This document shows, one piece after another, positions 36,303-44,863 of a stretch of DNA of 64,000 nt. The stretch is from Adlercreutzia mucosicola DSM 19490 (lineage in GTDB: Bacteria; Actinomycetota; Coriobacteriia; Coriobacteriales; Eggerthellaceae): positions 304,968 through 368,967 of the forward strand of contig NZ_KE383895.1 in the NCBI RefSeq assembly GCF_000422625.1, in the 5' to 3' direction. Both the position numbers and the translations under genes were made by a program. The notes beneath the pieces are model-generated. The model was not told the DNA's origin and searched no databases. It worked only from the letters and a program-made list of their open reading frames with translations. The first letter of the stretch is position 1. Every line of letters begins with the position of its first letter.

Positions 36303-37826
36303 CTACTCCTCTTCCAGGGTGATGCGGTCGATGCGGGCGGCCAGGTCGCTGCCGCGCTCGTAGAACTGGAGGTTCTGGTTGTGGGCGAAGTAGCGCTCGC
36401 AGCCGTGGTCGTTGATGAAGGCCATGCCGGCGCGGCTGACCGACAGGTCGGTTACCAGCATGAGCATCTCCTGGCCCTCGCCGAAGGCCTCTTCCACGAA
36501 CTTGAACACGTTGTCCAGGGCGGCCGCGGCGTCATCGATGCTGCCGTCCAACGCGTCTAGCCGCTCGTTGAAGCGCTCCCGCAGCAGGTTGAACGTGGGT
36601 CCCTCCGGTCGTTCGGCCCCGGTGCGCAGCACCTCGTCCAGCAGGCCGATGGCCCGCTCGAAGGAGCGGTAGCGCTCCTCGGTAAGTAGGCTCGCGGCCC
36701 GCTCCGTATCGCGGTCGTGGGCCAGGGCCGTGGCGGTGGCGCGCATGAGATCGGCCCCGTTGCCGTTCTCGGCCACTCCTGCGACAGCCAGGCGCGCCTT
36801 CAGGTCGGCCAGCACGCCGTGGGTGAACGCCGCGGCCTTCTCTTCCAACACCGCCTGGCGCAAACGGCCCACCGTGGCATCCACGATGAGCCCCATGACG
36901 GCCACGCGCTCGTCGAAGGGCGCCCGCCGTGCCCGCTCGGCCAGGCCCGTATCGGCCGTGCCCTCGAGAATGAGGTCGATCTGATAATCGCTGCGATACT
37001 TCGTGAAGAGGTCGTAGTACATCGCGAACCGCTTCGCGATGTCGCCGTTCTGCACGTACTGCTCCACGAGCAGCTCGTCGACGGCCAAGCCCTGGGCCTC
37101 GTAGAGCTTGATCATGGCCGACAGGTCGTCCCAGCCGCGGGCCGTGACGAAGGATGCGCCGTCGGGCGTGGCCTCCACGGCGTAGAAGTGGTTGCGCTCG
37201 ATATCGAGGTAGGTGATGACGGCCGGGTGCACTTCCGCTGACACGGCGAATTCGCGCCACACATCGTAGTCGGGCTCCACCTCGATGCGTTTCAGGCGGT
37301 CCCAGGTGGCGATATCGAAATCGTGGGCCGTGCGGTTGTACTCGGGCGGGTTGCCCGCCGTCACCACGATCCACCCATCGGGCACGGCGTGACGGCCGAA
37401 CACCTTGTACTGCAAGAATTGCAGCATGGCCGGGGTAAGGGTCTCCGACACGCAGTTGATCTCGTCCAGGAACAGGATGCCCTCGGGACGGCCCGTGGAT
37501 TCCATCGCCTCGTAAACCGAGGCGATGATCTCGCTCATGGTGTACTCTGACACCTGATATTCCACGCCGCCATAGGTCTTCGTGGCGATAAAGGGCAGCC
37601 CTAAGGCGCTTTGGCGCGTGTGGTGGGTCATGGAGTAGGACACGAAGCCCACTTCCAGCTCCTGGGCGATCTGCTCCATGATGGCCGTCTTGCCGATGCC
37701 CGGGGCGCCGAGCAGAAACACCGGGCGCTGGCGGGCGGGAGGCAGCAGGTAGTTGCCGAACTCGTCCTTGGTGAAATAGGCCACCATGGCGTTCTTGATC
37801 TGCTGTTTTGCTTCGCGGATGTTCAT
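36303..37826 (-). CDS. MoxR-type AAA+ ATPase
   Basis: This 507-residue protein has Walker A GAPGIGKT (residues 40-47), Walker B ILFLDEIN (117-124), and the AAA+ sensor/arginine region (VVTAGNPPEYNRTAHDFD; WDRLKRIEVEPD), then a long helical C-terminal half. MoxR ATPases act as chaperones together with VWA-domain partners. The VWA protein is encoded 55 bp upstream on the same strand, so this is a MoxR-VWA pair. Its client is unknown; related pairs assemble metalloenzymes or act in stress responses. ATG 37826 follows AAAGGAG. Confidence 0.88.
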   Translation of the reverse strand: MNIREAKQQIKNAMVAYFTKDEFGNYLLPPARQRPVFLLGAPGIGKTAIMEQIAQELEVGFVSYSMTHHTRQSALGLPFIATKTYGGVEYQVSEYTMSEIIASVYEAMESTGRPEGILFLDEINCVSETLTPAMLQFLQYKVFGRHAVPDGWIVVTAGNPPEYNRTAHDFDIATWDRLKRIEVEPDYDVWREFAVSAEVHPAVITYLDIERNHFYAVEATPDGASFVTARGWDDLSAMIKLYEAQGLAVDELLVEQYVQNGDIAKRFAMYYDLFTKYRSDYQIDLILEGTADTGLAERARRAPFDERVAVMGLIVDATVGRLRQAVLEEKAAAFTHGVLADLKARLAVAGVAENGNGADLMRATATALAHDRDTERAASLLTEERYRSFERAIGLLDEVLRTGAERPEGPTFNLLRERFNERLDALDGSIDDAAAALDNVFKFVEEAFGEGQEMLMLVTDLSVSRAGMAFINDHGCERYFAHNQNLQFYERGSDLAARIDRITLEEE

Positions 37827-37881
37827 AGGGGCTCCTTTACGGACGGCGGTTCGTGAAATGGCGGCGAGGGAAGAGCTATGG

Positions 37882-39426
37882 TCAGAGGGGCTCCTCTTCT
37901 AATACGAAGGTCTCGTCCAAAACGACTTTCATGGCCCACGGAGGCACCGGGGCGCTGGCGGCGGCATCGTCGGAATCGAGGAAAACGAAGGCGGTCTCAA
38001 AGGCGGGGCGCCGGGTGGGATAGGTGCCCTGGCCGTCGGTGAAGTAGATGAGGCCGCCGAGGTCGTTCAGCTCGCCAGCCGCGAGCGCTTCGTCCACGTA
38101 GGCGAACACGGGACGGAAATCGGTGCCCCCCAGGCCCTTGATGACAGGATTTTCCAGGTAGTCTTCCAAATCGCGCAGGCAGGTGATGCGGGCCACGTCG
38201 GTCACGGCGGCATCGCACTGGATGACGAGCACGTTCATCTTCGAGAAGAAACTCGTCTCGTCGGCGAGGATAGAATAGGTGCGCTCGATGAAGCGCCGCA
38301 CGAGGCCGTCTTTGGTGGAGGCCGAGGTGTCGATGGCGATGACGAAGTCGCGGATGCGCTTCTCCTCGGCGAATTCCACCGGCTCCACGAGGGGCAGGTT
38401 GCCGTACAGCTGAAGGCCGTAGGTGTAGAAGACGTAGTCGAACTCGTCGTCGTTCACGCGAATCTGCTCGCCCATGCGGGAGAACTTGCGCAGGAAGGCG
38501 CGGTAGTCGTGCTTCTCGCGGGTGACCTTGCGCAGGTTCATGGCCAAGTTCGAGCCCTCGATGCCCCACAGCTTCGCGTAGGCGTCCAGCTGAATGCCCA
38601 TTTCCAGGGCGGCGTTCTCCCACTGCTCGCGGGAACGGTCCAGCTGCACCGTGTCGGCGAAGCGCTCGCCGATGGCCCGGGCGGCGTGCTCGGGGGCCTC
38701 CTTTTGGGTGATGTCGGCGGCATCCATGGCACGATGGGCCTTGTGGCTGTAGGGAACGTCGGCGGCCTCGTCGGGGATATCCATATCGGTGCCGGGGGTG
38801 TCGGCCGCACCGGCGGCGGCTCCGCGTTGGCCCTCGCCCTCGGCGGCCTCGCCCTCGGCCAGGTTGCCGTCGTCTCCCTCGGCCACGGTGGCGGCGTGCC
38901 AGGGGCGATGGTCGTCCACGGAGAAGCGGGCTGCGAGGCGAGCAAGTTCCTCGGCGCTTGCGCCCGCAGCGCGGCGCTCGCGCAGGGCCGCGTAGACGCG
39001 CTCGGCGGTCATAAGGCCGGCTTCTTCGGCCATGCGCTCTAGCTCGGGGCGCGAGGCGGCGGCCGTTGCCGTGCGCGTAGCGGGAAGATCCAACTGGTTG
39101 ATAACCGATTCCACCACCATATCGCAGGCAATATCCCACAGATCGGGCTCCACATTCGCGCCAGGATACAGGTGCAGGAACACATTGTGCAGCACCACGT
39201 GCAGGTAGGAACGGGTGGCCTCGGCGCTGTCGCGGGCATAGGTGCGGGCCCAGGTGGCCGGGTCGAAGCGCAGGTGGGCGCCATCGGTGGCGAAGGTGGC
39301 GCCAGGCGCGGGCAGGGGAGCCAGCCGCGCGAAGGCGGCGCTCATGAAGCGCAGGTTCACCAGAAGGCCGTTGCGCACCAGGTCGAGCGCATCGAGGGCC
39401 AGCGTCTCCATCTCGCGTTCGTGCAC
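37882..39426 (-). CDS. VWA-like/DUF2201 protein, MoxR partner
   Basis: This protein of about 514 residues has an N-terminal helical putative metallopeptidase-like part (SYLHVVLHNVFLHLYP, WDIACDMVVESVINQ), a low-complexity acidic Ala/Gly/Glu linker, and a C-terminal VWA domain with a MIDAS-type DTSAS motif (FVIAIDTSASTKDGLV), plus GGTDFRPVFAYVD and YFTDGQGTYP. That is the DUF2201 layout. GTG 39426 (VHEREMETL) with GAGGAG upstream is preferred, ATG 39411 being an alternative. The frame stays open to 39588 but that stretch lies in a palindromic repeat. Works with the MoxR ATPase. Confidence 0.8.
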   Translation of the reverse strand: MHEREMETLALDALDLVRNGLLVNLRFMSAAFARLAPLPAPGATFATDGAHLRFDPATWARTYARDSAEATRSYLHVVLHNVFLHLYPGANVEPDLWDIACDMVVESVINQLDLPATRTATAAASRPELERMAEEAGLMTAERVYAALRERRAAGASAEELARLAARFSVDDHRPWHAATVAEGDDGNLAEGEAAEGEGQRGAAAGAADTPGTDMDIPDEAADVPYSHKAHRAMDAADITQKEAPEHAARAIGERFADTVQLDRSREQWENAALEMGIQLDAYAKLWGIEGSNLAMNLRKVTREKHDYRAFLRKFSRMGEQIRVNDDEFDYVFYTYGLQLYGNLPLVEPVEFAEEKRIRDFVIAIDTSASTKDGLVRRFIERTYSILADETSFFSKMNVLVIQCDAAVTDVARITCLRDLEDYLENPVIKGLGGTDFRPVFAYVDEALAAGELNDLGGLIYFTDGQGTYPTRRPAFETAFVFLDSDDAAASAPVPPWAMKVVLDETFVLEEEPL

Positions 39427-39489
39427 CGTGCCCCACTCCTCTCGCTCTCGCGCACCGCGCCGGGCTCCTCTTGCAAGGAGAGCACTCTC

Positions 39490-39655
39490 GACTTTTCTGG
39501 CCAAAAAGGCCTCGAGTGAGCTCTTTCTCTCGCGAAAAGCAGAGAAACGAAGCCTTCTTTGCGAAATCTGGCGACAAAACAGGGCCAAAATCGCACGAGA
39601 ACGCCGTTTTGCGGGTCAAGAGCGCTCACTCGAAGCCTTTTTGGCCAGAAATCGG
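39490..39655. repeat. Intergenic palindromic element, TGGCCAAAAAGGC type
   Basis: TTTCTGGCCAAAAAGGC followed by TCGAGTGAGC (39494-39521) is mirrored at 39624-39651 with two mismatches, and a weaker pairing (CTCGCGAAAA with TTTTGCGGG) continues inward. The element separates the divergent VWA and leucine-rich-repeat genes. Its ends share TGGCCAAAA with the pair at 34138-34411. Confidence 0.7.
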
Positions 39656-39757
39656 CAAAGTGCTCTGTCGTTGTGCCGTTTCGTGGCGTAGTGTAGCATG
39701 GGGCGCACACGGGGTAAACAGCCTGCGAGCATCGGAATTGGGAAGGTGCACAAAACT

Positions 39758-42190
39758 ATGGACGGTAATGCTCTGGTCTTTCGCGACGCAACTTCTTCCA
39801 TCGACAATCTCATTGCGCGGGCGCAAGAAAACCCGCTGGCGCTCTCGCTGGCCGATGTGATCCTGGAAGAGCCAGGCCACGCCATTGAGGGCGAGAACTG
39901 GCGCCCGCAGCTGGCCCCCTATAAACCCTGGGTGCACGATGCGGCCCTGGACGAGACTGACGAGCTTGATGGCACCGACGGCGATCTGCTGATCGTGGGC
40001 GCTCTTGGCATGGGCATTTCAGACGAGGAGCGCATGGCGCTGATCGGCGACGCGCTGCGCGGGGAGGGGGCCGGCGCCGCCGGGGCCGAACGGCCGCTCA
40101 CGCCCCACGAGCTGTGGACGCTCGGGCAGACGCCCCGCTGGATTCCGCCCCATGAGCGTGAAACATCGCAAAACCGTGAAACACTTGAAAGTAACCGTGG
40201 AACAACAGATACATGCCGTGAAACAAATTTTACAGCCTGTGAAACATCAGGAATGGTGCGTGAAACATCGAGCGAAGCTGATGAAGCGCCGGGCGATCCC
40301 TATGAAGTGGCGGACGCTGACTATTTCGCTACCATGGTGCCGGTGCAGGTGCGCCGCGACGGTGATGGCTTCGCTCTGTCGGCCGTGCACCTGTCGGCTT
40401 TGGCCGACCATGGGCTTCCCAGCGATCGGCTTATCGTGGTGGTGCCGGCGTTCATCGACGGAGTGCCCGTGGTGCGCATCGCGTCGGAGGCCTTCGCCCG
40501 GCGCTTTACGAGCGGGGCATCGGTGCGGCTGCTCGTGGTGCCCGACACAGTGGAAGTGGTCGGCGCCCAGGCCTTCGGGTCAGTGTGCGCCGAGGTGGTG
40601 TACCTGGGCGCGGGCGTGCGCGTGTACGACCCGGCGCCGCTGGACTTGGCGCTGCCCAACCCGCGGCTGACAGCCCGGCGTTACCGGGTAAGTCCCGCCA
40701 ACGAGCGCTTCGTCGTGGTCGGGGACTGTTTGCTGGAGCGAATTGGGGCCGCTTCGTCCCCGAGCGTTGGGGTTGCCGCAGGTAGCGCGGACGGGGGAGG
40801 CGGCAACATCGGCGATTGCCCCATCAATGGTGCAATCGGGCGGCGCACTGCTGTCAGTGGAGGCCCCGTGGCCGATGACGACGGGAGCGTTTTCCGCCTG
40901 TTGTTTGCGGAGGCGCCCTATGGCGAGCGGCTTGCCTTGCCTGATGGCGTGCAGATCGTGGGGCCGGCCCTGCTGGCGAAGGGGGTGACCCCTCCCCACG
41001 TCATCGATGCTCCAGCATCGCTGGCCCGTGTTGATGGCACCGTGCCTCCCGAGACCGTGTGGCGTGGCGACGACCCGGCAGCCCTTGCCCGGGTGGTCGC
41101 GCGCTGCGGCGGCCGCGTGACCGACTTCCAGGCAGTGGAAGATGCCCAGTGCTGGTACGGTTTCGCCGCGTCCGCGTCCGCAGCCATGCCCGTGCCCGTG
41201 CCCGTGCCTGCGTCCGCGCCCGATGGGATCGAAGCGGCCGTCGCCGGCTCCCCTCCGGCACCATTCGCGGCCGCTTCAGCGTCTTCTGCCTCCCGCGAAG
41301 CCCATCTGGTGGCCGGGCCGCCGGCGCCCGATTCGGTATCGCGCCAGTTCTCGTCTGCGGCCCATGCGCGGATGCGCGGCGCGTCCGATGTGTCGGCTCG
41401 GGAGGCGGCGGCCAGCGCGGCCAGCGCCATGGTGGCGCCTGTGTCGGCAGCCGACCGTCTGGCGTTGCCCCGGACGGTTGACGGCGCTCCGCTCACGATC
41501 ATTGCCGAGCGGGCCCTCATCACGGCACCGGCCACTCTTGCCATCCCCGACACCGTGCGCGCGGTGCGCGACGGCAACGCCTGCAAGGGCACGCGCAAGC
41601 TCATGCTGCCCGAGGGCCTGCTCACCATTGGCGCCCACTGTTTCTGCTCGCGCACGCTAGCGGGGCCGGTGCTCATTCCGGCCAGCGTTGCCAGCATTGG
41701 CGAGGGCAGCTTCGAGTACGCCGTAGTGCGTCTGGCCGCGGCCGATGCCGTGGTGCACATCACCTCCGACCAGCTCATGAGCTGCTTTTTGGAAGCGCCC
41801 GACGATGGTATTCCCTTCGATTTCGCCCGCTACGACGATCAGCTGCTTGTGGGCCGCGGTCTGCCCGACCACCTGGGAGCACTGCTCCATCGCCTGGCCG
41901 CTCCCTTCCGCTTGGCGCCCGCGATGCGCGACCGTATCGTGGAAGCCCTGCGCGAGCGGACGGCCGAGGCGTGCCAGTACGTGGCCCGCGAGGGGGACAT
42001 CGCCATAGTGCGGGCCCTCGCCGACGCCGGCTTCCTCGATGACGGCGATCTCTTCGACCGCCAGATCGAGCGCCTTCGTGCGAGCAACCGCACCGATTGC
42101 GTCCTGTTCCTCATGAACTGGCAGCACGATCGTTCCGAAGCCGCCCGCGCCGCGGCCCCCCAACGGGCCCGCGATCGCTTCGCGCTGTAG
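39758..42190 (+). CDS. BspA-like leucine-rich-repeat protein
   Basis: This 810-residue protein has no signal peptide. Two sets of LRR_5/BspA-type repeats are visible (RLLVVPDTVEVVGAQAFGSV; KLMLPEGLLTIGAHCF; VLIPASVASIGEGSFEYAVV), separated by Ala/Pro/Ser-rich sequence. The C-terminal about 100 residues resemble ankyrin-like helices (DIAIVRALADAGFLDDGDLF). A short RET-heptad segment (residues about 132-175) has unusual AT-rich codons; see the repeat feature. The position beside the MoxR-VWA pair suggests a shared system, possibly for protein recognition. ATG 39758 follows GGGAAGG; an upstream ATG at 39698 lies close to the palindrome. Function unknown. Confidence 0.7.
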   Translation: MDGNALVFRDATSSIDNLIARAQENPLALSLADVILEEPGHAIEGENWRPQLAPYKPWVHDAALDETDELDGTDGDLLIVGALGMGISDEERMALIGDALRGEGAGAAGAERPLTPHELWTLGQTPRWIPPHERETSQNRETLESNRGTTDTCRETNFTACETSGMVRETSSEADEAPGDPYEVADADYFATMVPVQVRRDGDGFALSAVHLSALADHGLPSDRLIVVVPAFIDGVPVVRIASEAFARRFTSGASVRLLVVPDTVEVVGAQAFGSVCAEVVYLGAGVRVYDPAPLDLALPNPRLTARRYRVSPANERFVVVGDCLLERIGAASSPSVGVAAGSADGGGGNIGDCPINGAIGRRTAVSGGPVADDDGSVFRLLFAEAPYGERLALPDGVQIVGPALLAKGVTPPHVIDAPASLARVDGTVPPETVWRGDDPAALARVVARCGGRVTDFQAVEDAQCWYGFAASASAAMPVPVPVPASAPDGIEAAVAGSPPAPFAAASASSASREAHLVAGPPAPDSVSRQFSSAAHARMRGASDVSAREAAASAASAMVAPVSAADRLALPRTVDGAPLTIIAERALITAPATLAIPDTVRAVRDGNACKGTRKLMLPEGLLTIGAHCFCSRTLAGPVLIPASVASIGEGSFEYAVVRLAAADAVVHITSDQLMSCFLEAPDDGIPFDFARYDDQLLVGRGLPDHLGALLHRLAAPFRLAPAMRDRIVEALRERTAEACQYVAREGDIAIVRALADAGFLDDGDLFDRQIERLRASNRTDCVLFLMNWQHDRSEAARAAAPQRARDRFAL
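40157..40267 (+). repeat. Six phased copies of CGTGAAACA within the LRR gene
   Basis: CGTGAAACA or a one-base variant starts at 40157, 40175, 40196, 40217, 40238 and 40259: one 18-bp step, then four exact 21-bp steps. The nonamer equals one half of the ParB site parS (TGTTTCACGTGAAACA). The protein reads as a heptad repeat (RETSQN, RETLESN, RGTTDTC, RETNFTA, CETSGMV, RETSSEA). Codons here are AT-rich in an otherwise GC-rich gene. Confidence 0.75.
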
Positions 42191-42221
42191 GTACTGCTCG
42201 GGTTGGGGCGGGAAAGATTGC

Positions 42222-42358
42222 TAGCCAAAAGGGGGCCCTTTGTATGGGTTTTCCGCGGCTGACTTCCTACAAAAGCGAAGAATCCCCTGGTCACGTTTGC
42301 TTGCCAAGCATGTTAGCCAGAGCATACCCATACAAAGGGCCGCTTTCTGGCTACAAAA
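42222..42358. repeat. Intergenic palindromic element, GGCCCTTTGTATGGG type
   Basis: TAGCCAAAAGGGGGCCCTTT GTATGGG at the left is mirrored by CCCATACAAAGGGCC followed by TTTCTGGCTA at 42327-42353, leaving a central loop of about 75 bp. Like the other elements it starts near a (T)AGCCAAAA end. It lies between the LRR gene and the ClC gene in non-coding sequence. Confidence 0.7.
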
Positions 42359-42492
42359 GTTTGGAAGCGGGGCGGCGAGCTGTCTGCGGTAGAATGGGCG
42401 GCTAGAAGGCGGGGGTCGACAAGCAGCAAGGGGCAGGTGCGGAGCGACAAGCGACAAGCATCACCCGGTGCGGGGCGAATGAGGGGGCAGTC

Positions 42493-43761
42493 ATGGGAAA
42501 ACTGGCGGCGAAAGCGGGGCACGGGGCGCTGTTCGGGGTGCTCACGGTGGCGCTCGGCGGGTTTGCGGGGGCCTTTGCCTGGGCGTTCTTCTTTCTCATG
42601 AACCTCGGTATCGATCTTCTGTGGGTGAAGGCCCCGGCTGCCCTGGAGGCTCAGGGACTTCCCGCCGTCGTGTACCCGCTGGCGTTCTGCCTGGCGGGCG
42701 GCGTGATCATCGGGCTCTTCCAGAAGCGATGCGGGGCCTATCCCGAAGATATGAACACGGTGATGGCCCAGGTGAAGGCCACAGGCCGCTACGAGTACCG
42801 CCATCTGGGCGCATCGTTTACAGGCGCGCTGCTGCCGCTTTTGTTCGGCGGCTCCATCGGCCCCGAGGCGGGGCTCACGGGTGTGATCGCGGGGCTCGCC
42901 ACCTGGGTGGGCGACAAGATGCGCTTCATGGGGTCGCAGGTGCGCGAGCTGTCGCAGGTGGGCGTGGCGGCCGTGGTGTCGGCCACGTTCTCGGCGCCCC
43001 TGTTCGGCCTGGCCGCGCCCCTGGCGGGGTATGCCGACGAGTCTGCGGGAGCGGCTCCGTCGACCATCGAGGTGCCCCGGGCGACGAAGCTGGTTGCCTA
43101 CCTGCTCGCCATCGCCGGGGCCCTGGGGGCCATGGTCAGGCTCGGGTCTCTGTTCGGCCAAGGAGGAGGCCTGCCCCATTTCTCCGCCATCGCCATCGGC
43201 GCTTCGGAACTGGCCTGGGGCATTCCCCTTGCGTTGCTGGGGGCTGCGGCCGGGTGGCTCTTCCACGGCAGCGGCCGGGCCGTGCGCGGGCTGGCTGGCC
43301 GCCTGGGGGATCGCCCGGTAGCGAAGGCGATGGCGGCCGGAGCGTTCCTCGGCATGGCCGGTATCCTGCTTCCCTTCACGATGTTCGCCGGCGAGGCCCA
43401 AACCGAACAGCTCGCGGCCACGTGGACCACGTTCAGCGCGGCGGCCCTCATGGCCACGGGGTTCCTGAAGGTGATCGTCACCCAGGTGTGCCTGGGCCTG
43501 GGCTGGCGCGGCGGCCACTTCTTCCCGATCATCTTCGCCGGTATCGCCATCGGCTACGGCGCCGCGGCGCTTATGGGCGTCGACCCCGTCTTCGCCCTGT
43601 GCGTCACCACTGCCGGCCTGACCGGCTGTGTCATGCGCCAACCGCTCATGACGGCGCTGCTGCTGTTTCTGGTGTTTCCCGTGAAGGCCGTCTTCGTGCT
43701 GCTGGCCGCTGCGGCCATCGGCGCCCTCATTCCCGTGCCGAAAGGCTGGCTTAAGGGGTAG
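42493..43761 (+). CDS. ClC-family chloride channel/transporter
   Basis: This 422-residue membrane protein has the ClC filter motifs GGSIGPEAGLTG (near residue 118) and GWRGGHFFPIIFAG (near 337), with about ten hydrophobic segments in the inverted-repeat plan. The family moves chloride or fluoride, often in exchange for protons. The N-terminal GSGIP filter motif is not evident, so ion specificity is uncertain. The start ATG follows GAGGGGGCAGTC. It is a single-gene unit, possibly cotranscribed with nothing else nearby. Confidence 0.85.
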   Translation: MGKLAAKAGHGALFGVLTVALGGFAGAFAWAFFFLMNLGIDLLWVKAPAALEAQGLPAVVYPLAFCLAGGVIIGLFQKRCGAYPEDMNTVMAQVKATGRYEYRHLGASFTGALLPLLFGGSIGPEAGLTGVIAGLATWVGDKMRFMGSQVRELSQVGVAAVVSATFSAPLFGLAAPLAGYADESAGAAPSTIEVPRATKLVAYLLAIAGALGAMVRLGSLFGQGGGLPHFSAIAIGASELAWGIPLALLGAAAGWLFHGSGRAVRGLAGRLGDRPVAKAMAAGAFLGMAGILLPFTMFAGEAQTEQLAATWTTFSAAALMATGFLKVIVTQVCLGLGWRGGHFFPIIFAGIAIGYGAAALMGVDPVFALCVTTAGLTGCVMRQPLMTALLLFLVFPVKAVFVLLAAAAIGALIPVPKGWLKG

Positions 43762-43823
43762 CGTCTGTGCCTCTGCGAGAAGTTGGCCATGAATGCTCGA
43801 GTAGGAACCTTTGTGAGGAATGC

Positions 43824-43872
43824 AATGTTGTCCCACAAATGATTGACAATCATGGTTTTGTGGGGCAACATT
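43824..43872 (+). promoter_or_regulatory. Large nested palindromic operator/promoter
   Basis: AATGTTGTCCCACAAA (43824-43839) pairs with TTTGTGGGGCAACATT (43857-43872) with one G-T mismatch, and the centre holds a second dyad ATGATTG/CAATCAT that includes TTGACA, a perfect -35 hexamer. The position directly before a toxin-antitoxin-like pair suggests autoregulated transcription. Confidence 0.65.
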
Positions 43873-43878
43873 CATGGC

Positions 43879-44202
43879 ATGGACGAAACGAACATCATAC
43901 GCGACACGCTTCTTGAGGAATTGGAGCGCAACGAGCGCTCTCAGGTCATTTACGCGCGAGAAATTGCCGTTCTGCCACGAGGGAGCGTCACTGTGAGAAT
44001 GCGTGCAGGACACCCTTACTGCTATCTCAAGTTTCGCGAGGGCGACAAGGTGATCACCCAATATGTGGGCCCAGAGGAAAAAGTCGGCGACGAACTTCGC
44101 GGTAACGTGGAACGTCGTCGATCGCTCCAGGATGTTCTGAAGCGCCTTCGTCGCGAGCATGCCTTCATTGAGAAGGCTTTGGGGAGGAAGCATGAGGCAT
44201 GA
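43879..44202 (+). CDS. DUF6788-like small protein, putative antitoxin partner
   Basis: This 107-residue charged helical protein contains a central beta patch (GSVTVRMRAGHPYCYLKFRE; YVGPEEKV) resembling small DUF6788-type proteins encoded before nucleotidyltransferases. It overlaps the following nucleotidyltransferase gene by 11 bp. It may be the antitoxin of a type IV-like (AbiE-type) pair or an autorepressor binding the palindrome 7 bp upstream. ATG 43879 is preferred over an ATG at 43843 that lies within the operator. GC content is visibly lower than in the flanking core genes. Confidence 0.6.
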   Translation: MDETNIIRDTLLEELERNERSQVIYAREIAVLPRGSVTVRMRAGHPYCYLKFREGDKVITQYVGPEEKVGDELRGNVERRRSLQDVLKRLRREHAFIEKALGRKHEA

Positions 44203-44842
44203 AGAGGTGTTCTGGGATTTAATAGGCGGCCTCGAAAAGGCAAATCTGCTGCCTTGCGTGATGGTCGTCGGCAGTTGGGCTGAATATCTCTATACGTTCT
44301 ATTTCGGCGAAGATTATCTTCCAAATCTTAAGTCCCATGACATCGATGTGTTTTACGGCAATCCCTATCTCGAGGTTGATGGCAGCGAGCAATTGGCGAC
44401 GGAGATGGCCAAGGCGGGCTTTCTTTCTCCGACCGAAGGCGGTTGCTTGCGGGCTTTCTACAAAGAGGGGCTCGAGGTGGAGTTTCTTGCGAGCCAGATG
44501 GGGACCGGTCCAGGGCTGGTGAAGATTCCCAACACCGAGGTGGTTGCCGAGAAACTGGCCAACACCGACATGTTCAAACCCCTTTTTGTTACGGCTCGTG
44601 GATACAAGATCAAAGTCCCTTCGCCCGCCTCCTATCTCTGTCACAAGCTTTATATCAACAGGGAGAGGCGGCCTGCTTCAAAAAGGCCGAAGGATATTGA
44701 GGCCGTGCGACTCCTCCTTGCTTATCTTCAGGAACAACCTGAGGAGTTGATGGCGCTTGGGGCGTATATCGATTCGCTATCACAAGAACGGCGGCAGCGT
44801 ATTCGCGAAACTGCCGCCGCCCATGGACTGCTGTTGCCCTGA
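44192..44842 (+). CDS. Nucleotidyltransferase-fold protein (AbiEii-like)
   Basis: The 216-residue product has the polymerase-beta nucleotidyltransferase signature: VVGSWAEYLY (GS motif, near residue 28), followed by the paired acidic DIDVFYG, and a later strand acid (GLEVEFLA). The C-terminal half contains SPASYLCHKLYINRERRP, which recalls AbiEii/GSDL-type toxins that modify tRNA or other targets. With the preceding small gene it forms a likely toxin-antitoxin or abortive-infection pair. ATG 44192 follows GGGGAGGAAG. Low GC suggests horizontal origin. Confidence 0.7.
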   Translation: MRHEEVFWDLIGGLEKANLLPCVMVVGSWAEYLYTFYFGEDYLPNLKSHDIDVFYGNPYLEVDGSEQLATEMAKAGFLSPTEGGCLRAFYKEGLEVEFLASQMGTGPGLVKIPNTEVVAEKLANTDMFKPLFVTARGYKIKVPSPASYLCHKLYINRERRPASKRPKDIEAVRLLLAYLQEQPEELMALGAYIDSLSQERRQRIRETAAAHGLLLP

Positions 44843-44863
44843 AGTAAAAGTTTTCTTGATGCG

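Noticed and set aside
39427-39588. A 54-residue N-terminal extension of the VWA protein
   Set aside because: It lies largely in the palindromic element, and a better ribosome site is at the GTG 39426 start.
40157-40267. CRISPR array
   Set aside because: The unit is only nine bases with 9-12 base spacers inside an open coding frame, and no cas genes are visible.
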